Source of the DNA: JAZDJJ01 sp043804035
Lineage (GTDB): Bacteria > Bacteroidota > Bacteroidia > Palsa-948
Direction of reading: 5' to 3'
DNA length: 7,832 nucleotides
Assembly: GCA_043804035.1 (NCBI GenBank)
Contig: JAZDJJ010000129.1
Coordinates: 1 to 7,832, forward strand
The translations under genes and the position numbers were made by a program. Each line of letters opens with the position of its first letter. The stretch's first letter is position 1. Below the pieces are notes generated by a model. That model made no database searches. It saw only the letters and a program-made list of their open reading frames with translations, and had not been told where the DNA came from. Shown here piece by piece: positions 5,003 to 7,832 of this stretch.

Positions 5003-7439
5003 ATCTCACAAGAGTAATATTTCCCGAAGACTGTTTAATGACGTTTGGATCATTCTTTAATTCAACTTTCAATACATAATAGAATACTTCCGGATCCATA
5101 TCCTTTCCATTATTATTAAACTTTCCGTTCCATCCTTCGCTTTTATCCAGAGTAATCATTTTATTAGTATGGAACACTTTCTGTCCCCATCTGTTGTAAA
5201 TACTAAAGTCAATAGTTTTTATGCAAGGGCTGTGAACTACTGCATAATCATTTTTGCCATCACCATTTGGAGAAAAGGCACTTGGTACAAATATTTCTCC
5301 GCATTCTGTATTTACAAATACTGTAACAGTATCTCTATCGGTACAACCATTACTATCAGTTACTTCAAGTATGTATGATGTTGTAGTAAGTGGATTGGCT
5401 ATAGGGTTAGCACAATTTGTGCAAGAAAGATTTGTGCCCGGTGTCCATAAATAAATAGTTCCTCCGCTTCCGTGCAAATAAGCATTACCATTACCTCTTA
5501 TAAAAATAGTTGTATCTTTTCCTGCATTAGCAGTTGGCAAAGAAGCTACAGTTATCACAACATTATCACTGGCAGTACCACAGGAATTAGTTGTAGTAAC
5601 CGTATATGTTGTTGTTGCGACAGGTGTAAATGCAACACCATTTTGTACTCCACCGCTCCAAGAATAAGAAGTGCCTCCACTTGCCGTGAGTGTAACATTT
5701 GTTCCCGCACAAACGGTTTTATCTAACCCTGCATTAACAGCGGGCAAAGGATTTACATTTACAACAACATTATCGGTAGCAGTACAACCATTAGAATTAG
5801 TTACAGTAACCGTATATGTGGTAGTTGCTGTAGGTGTGAATGCAACACCATTTTGTACTCCGCCGCTCCACGAATAAGAAGTGCCTCCGCTTGCTGTTAA
5901 TGTAACCTTTACTCCTGCACAAACGGTTTGGTCTGAACCGGCATTAGCAATAGGATTAGAAGTATTTGCTATTGTAACAGTATTAGAAGCGGTACAACCA
6001 TTATCATCAGTAACTGTAAGAGAATAAGTTCCTGATGGAAGATTGGTAGCATTTTTAGTAGTTTGAGACGGTGTAGTATTCCAAGAATAATGATACGAAG
6101 GCGTGCCACCTGATACATTAGCCATTGCGTAGCCATTCAATGGACTACATACGGCATTATCAGCAGTAATACTAACAGTGAGTGCTGTCAGCGGTTGTGT
6201 TATGGTAACCGTAGTTGTATTTGCACATTTATTAGTATCAGTAGCAGTTACAGCGTAATTTCCTGCACATAAATTTATTGCAGTAGCAAGAGTTTGTACT
6301 GGATTTGTGTTCCACGAATATGTGAAAGGCGTTGCGCTGCTTGTTAAGATAGCAGTGGCAGAACCATTACATATTCCATTGCATAATACATTAGTAATAG
6401 GATTTATTGTAAGTGTAGGAACAAAATTTGATACTTGAACATTGGCACTATTAGTTGCACTTGCTCCATCAGTAACGGTTACAGTATAATTTCCTGCACA
6501 TAAACTTATTGCTGTAGCTGTAGCTTGTGATGTTCCATCATTCCATAGATATGAATATGGTGGTGTTCCTCCTGTAACGATTACTGATGCCTGTCCATTA
6601 CATGTTGATATCGGTGCTACAGCACAAGCCGAATTACACGTTCCGTAAGTGGGCGACGCTGGCACACCAACCTGCCAAGCACTCCCATCAGGAATACGCC
6701 GAAGAGATTGTCCCATAGGTGCAACACCATAAATCAATGTTTTTCTGCCAGAAGAAATATTATTGTATGAAGGAAGCGTTCCGGAAAAAGAACAACCACT
6801 TATAGTTGGTACGCAAGGAAGGAGATTCAAATTTGTTTGATTGCCCCAAGAGATAGCATCTTGCGGGGCGCCGTTTCTATCATAAAAAGCGAACCAACCG
6901 CCATCATTTGGAAACCATAAGCGAGAACCTCCATCCCGACATGTTCCTGTTGCACCAACTACTAATTCAACGGTTTTTCCACCATTTGCTACCAAAAGAT
7001 TTGAAGGTACTGATGGTGCATTCCGTCCTCTTACAATTACAAAACCTAATGGAGGAACTATGGTATTTGGCGGAATTACATATCCTCCACCATAATCTCC
7101 CAACGCCATAGGAGATAAAGCAGCCCATACATGAGTGTTATTTCCAAGAAAATAACATGAAATATCAATTGAATTACATTGGTCGGGATTATAAAGTTCA
7201 ATCCACTCACCTTCAGAGGGACTAGGAGATGCAAGCCCTGTACCATAAATAGAGCCATCTTGTCCATTATCAGGATATAGCATCACTTCGTTAATCAATA
7301 TTGTAGGTCCAGTATAATTACAACCGCTACCATTGCATTTTGTGTTTCCCTGCGAAGATGTTGTTAAAGTAATCTGAGAAAATGTATTCAATGAAGCAAT
7401 ACTTAAACAAAATAAAATAACATGATGTTTTGTTTTCAT
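5001..7439 (-). CDS. Secreted multidomain protein with T9SS type B (gliding/CHU_C) C-terminal sorting domain
   Basis: This 812-residue protein is probably exported by Sec and then by T9SS to the cell surface or medium. It begins with a signal peptide (MKTKHHVILFCLSIASLNTFS, cleavage likely before Q22). Residues about 46-200 look like a lamin-tail domain (ILINEVM, then GEWIELYNP and IDISCYFLGNN). Three SprB-like repeats follow at about 275-338, 350-416 and 428-492, each with a GGTPPYSYLWN-like core and CAGNYTVTVTD-like end. PKD/Ig-like repeats lie at about 497-566, 567-636 and 637-709, the first two being near-identical 70-residue units. The last 100 residues carry the sorting domain (IFVPSAFSPNGDGKND, then FSIYNRWGQKVF and YYVLKVEL). 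SprB is a gliding adhesin of Flavobacterium, so an adhesive or structural role is reasonable, but no catalytic domain is seen and the ligand is unknown. The gene seems to stand alone. Confidence 0.9.
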   Translation of the reverse strand: MKTKHHVILFCLSIASLNTFSQITLTTSSQGNTKCNGSGCNYTGPTILINEVMLYPDNGQDGSIYGTGLASPSPSEGEWIELYNPDQCNSIDISCYFLGNNTHVWAALSPMALGDYGGGYVIPPNTIVPPLGFVIVRGRNAPSVPSNLLVANGGKTVELVVGATGTCRDGGSRLWFPNDGGWFAFYDRNGAPQDAISWGNQTNLNLLPCVPTISGCSFSGTLPSYNNISSGRKTLIYGVAPMGQSLRRIPDGSAWQVGVPASPTYGTCNSACAVAPISTCNGQASVIVTGGTPPYSYLWNDGTSQATATAISLCAGNYTVTVTDGASATNSANVQVSNFVPTLTINPITNVLCNGICNGSATAILTSSATPFTYSWNTNPVQTLATAINLCAGNYAVTATDTNKCANTTTVTITQPLTALTVSITADNAVCSPLNGYAMANVSGGTPSYHYSWNTTPSQTTKNATNLPSGTYSLTVTDDNGCTASNTVTIANTSNPIANAGSDQTVCAGVKVTLTASGGTSYSWSGGVQNGVAFTPTATTTYTVTVTNSNGCTATDNVVVNVNPLPAVNAGLDKTVCAGTNVTLTASGGTSYSWSGGVQNGVAFTPVATTTYTVTTTNSCGTASDNVVITVASLPTANAGKDTTIFIRGNGNAYLHGSGGTIYLWTPGTNLSCTNCANPIANPLTTTSYILEVTDSNGCTDRDTVTVFVNTECGEIFVPSAFSPNGDGKNDYAVVHSPCIKTIDFSIYNRWGQKVFHTNKMITLDKSEGWNGKFNNNGKDMDPEVFYYVLKVELKNDPNVIKQSSGNITLVR
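5532..5951 (-). repeat. Tandem 210-bp in-frame duplication inside the secreted-protein gene
   Basis: Residues about 497-566 and 567-636 form two 70-residue units of the same length. They share a long identical core starting VTLTASGGTSYSWSGG and the sequence TVCAG near each start. The DNA is also highly similar, for example GTAACCGTATATG at 5596 and again at 5806, exactly 210 bp apart. This indicates a fairly recent duplication of one PKD/Ig-like domain. Confidence 0.85.
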
Positions 7440-7447
7440 AATAATTA

Positions 7448-7468
7448 GTTAATTGTTAATTGTTAATT
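7448..7468 (+). repeat. Three GTTAATT heptamers directly upstream of the secreted-protein gene
   Basis: GTTAATT is repeated three times in phase, followed by GTTATA. On the gene's strand this gives AATTAAC repeats starting 8 bases before the ATG, in the position of the 5' leader and ribosome binding region. The unit is related to GGTTAAT, the reverse complement of the CCATTAA heptamer near recA. Confidence 0.8.
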
Positions 7469-7499
7469 GTTATAGGACTTACGCAGAGTTTTCTTATTC

Positions 7500-7586
7500 T
7501 GCCACAAAGTCACCAAGGCACAAAGAAATTCTGTTAAATTATTCTCTGGCAAAGCGAAAACTTGGTGTCTTTGTGTCTTCGTGGCA
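7500..7586. repeat. Hairpin unit A built of the octamer CACNAAGN
   Basis: The arm at 7500-7525 (TGCCACAAAGTCACCAAGGC and on) and the arm at 7561-7586 are imperfect inverted copies of 26 bases. All five mismatches fall at arm positions 7, 11, 15, 19 and 23, the N positions of a repeated CACNAAGN pattern. The loop is about 35 bases. Confidence 0.8.
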
Positions 7587-7626
7587 TAAATGTTAGTTTT
7601 AGGACTTACGCAGAGTTTTCTTATTC

Positions 7627-7721
7627 TGCCACAAAGGCACCAAGGCACCAAGGCACAAAGAAATTCTATTGAATTATTCTCTTGCAAAGCAAAAACTTGG
7701 TGTCTTTGTGTCTTAGTGGCA
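7627..7721. repeat. Hairpin unit B built of the octamer CACNAAGN
   Basis: This is the second copy of the hairpin. Its left arm (7627-7660) has one additional octamer compared with unit A, and its right arm is at 7696-7721. The CAC and AAG blocks are conserved while the bases between them vary again. Confidence 0.8.
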
Positions 7722-7800
7722 TAAATGTTAGTTTATAAATGAATGTTTGCGTAAGTCCTAGAATATAAACTTTTGTGAGTGATTGAGCCATAGTTATTTT

Positions 7801-7813
7801 GCCCTTTCAGGGC
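7801..7813. other. Small perfect hairpin
   Basis: GCCCT, loop TTC, AGGGC forms a perfect 5-bp stem. It is preceded by TTTT on the plus strand, which on the minus strand gives a stem followed by AAAA, not T. It could be part of another repeat cut by the window edge. No function can be assigned. Confidence 0.4.
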
Positions 7814-7832
7814 GATGCCTTATGTTAGTTCT

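Larger units (their letters stand above)
7473..7760. mobile_element. Composite repeat with terminal inverted repeats, MITE-like
   Basis: The 13-bp sequence TAGGACTTACGCA occurs at 7473-7485 and again at 7600-7612, and its exact reverse complement ends the block at 7748-7760. Two direct units follow the first two copies (7474-7600 and 7601-7735). They are nearly identical except for an 8-bp insertion in the second and a few substitutions. No protein is encoded. The outermost TA on each side could be a target duplication flanking an 11-bp inverted repeat GGACTTACGCA. I infer a non-autonomous element or dispersed repeat; the mobilising transposase is not in the window. Confidence 0.55.
7440..7832. 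other. Gene-free stretch upstream of the secreted-protein gene
   Basis: This 393-bp stretch holds three GTTAATT heptamers (7448-7468), a composite repeat element bounded by inverted repeats (7473-7760), and a small perfect hairpin (7801-7813). No TAnnTTTG promoter is recognisable for the secreted-protein gene, whose ATG is at 7437-7439. The one longer minus-strand ORF here (7463-7687) is made entirely of repeat sequence and is not a credible gene. Confidence 0.8.

Noticed and set aside
5169..5877. Plus-strand ORFs opposite the secreted-protein gene
   Set aside because: They mirror the low-complexity Thr/Val/Asn repeat coding on the other strand and show no independent features.
7463..7687. 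A 74-codon minus-strand ORF with LCALVPWCLCGR-like sequence
   Set aside because: It is formed entirely by the hairpin repeat units and the repeat termini. The repeated peptide fragments follow the DNA repeats, and there is no recognisable domain.

Overview
The window comes from a member of the Bacteroidota. The evidence is a large secreted protein with SprB-type repeats and a gliding/CHU_C-type C-terminal sorting domain of the type IX secretion system (T9SS). Low GC, a TAnnTTTG-type -7 box upstream of recA and repeat-rich intergenic DNA agree with this. All six coding features read on the minus strand, so in transcription order the window runs from right to left. No genus can be assigned.

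Layout from right to left. At 7440-7832 there is a gene-free stretch with a 288-bp composite repeat (7473-7760). It has terminal inverted repeats and two tandem hairpin units, and it looks like a non-autonomous mobile element. At 5001-7439 lies an 812-residue T9SS cargo protein: signal peptide, lamin-tail-like domain, three SprB-like repeats, three PKD/Ig-like repeats and a sorting domain. At 4686-5000 is an intergenic stretch with two REP-like GC-rich palindromes, a stray copy of a 35-bp repeat and heptamer repeats. At 3624-4685 is recA. At 3235-3623 is a repeat block made of five 35-bp units followed by twenty heptamers of the CCATTAA type. At 1699-3234 is a GH3-family adenylating enzyme, and 11 bp downstream of it (437-1687) is ispH (lytB), which is of the long cyanobacterial/plastid type. 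At 1-386 is the left part of an IS1-family element, with insA, a poly-A frameshift site and the beginning of insB, cut by the window edge.

How the genes relate. GH3 and ispH almost certainly form a transcriptional unit. IspH makes IPP and DMAPP in the last step of the MEP pathway; the acid substrate of the GH3 enzyme is unknown. recA stands alone, separated from both neighbours by repeats. The secreted protein is probably its own unit. I see no defence system, CRISPR array or RNA gene. The most unusual content is the set of intergenic repeats and the pairing of a plant/cyanobacterial-type IspH with a GH3 enzyme.
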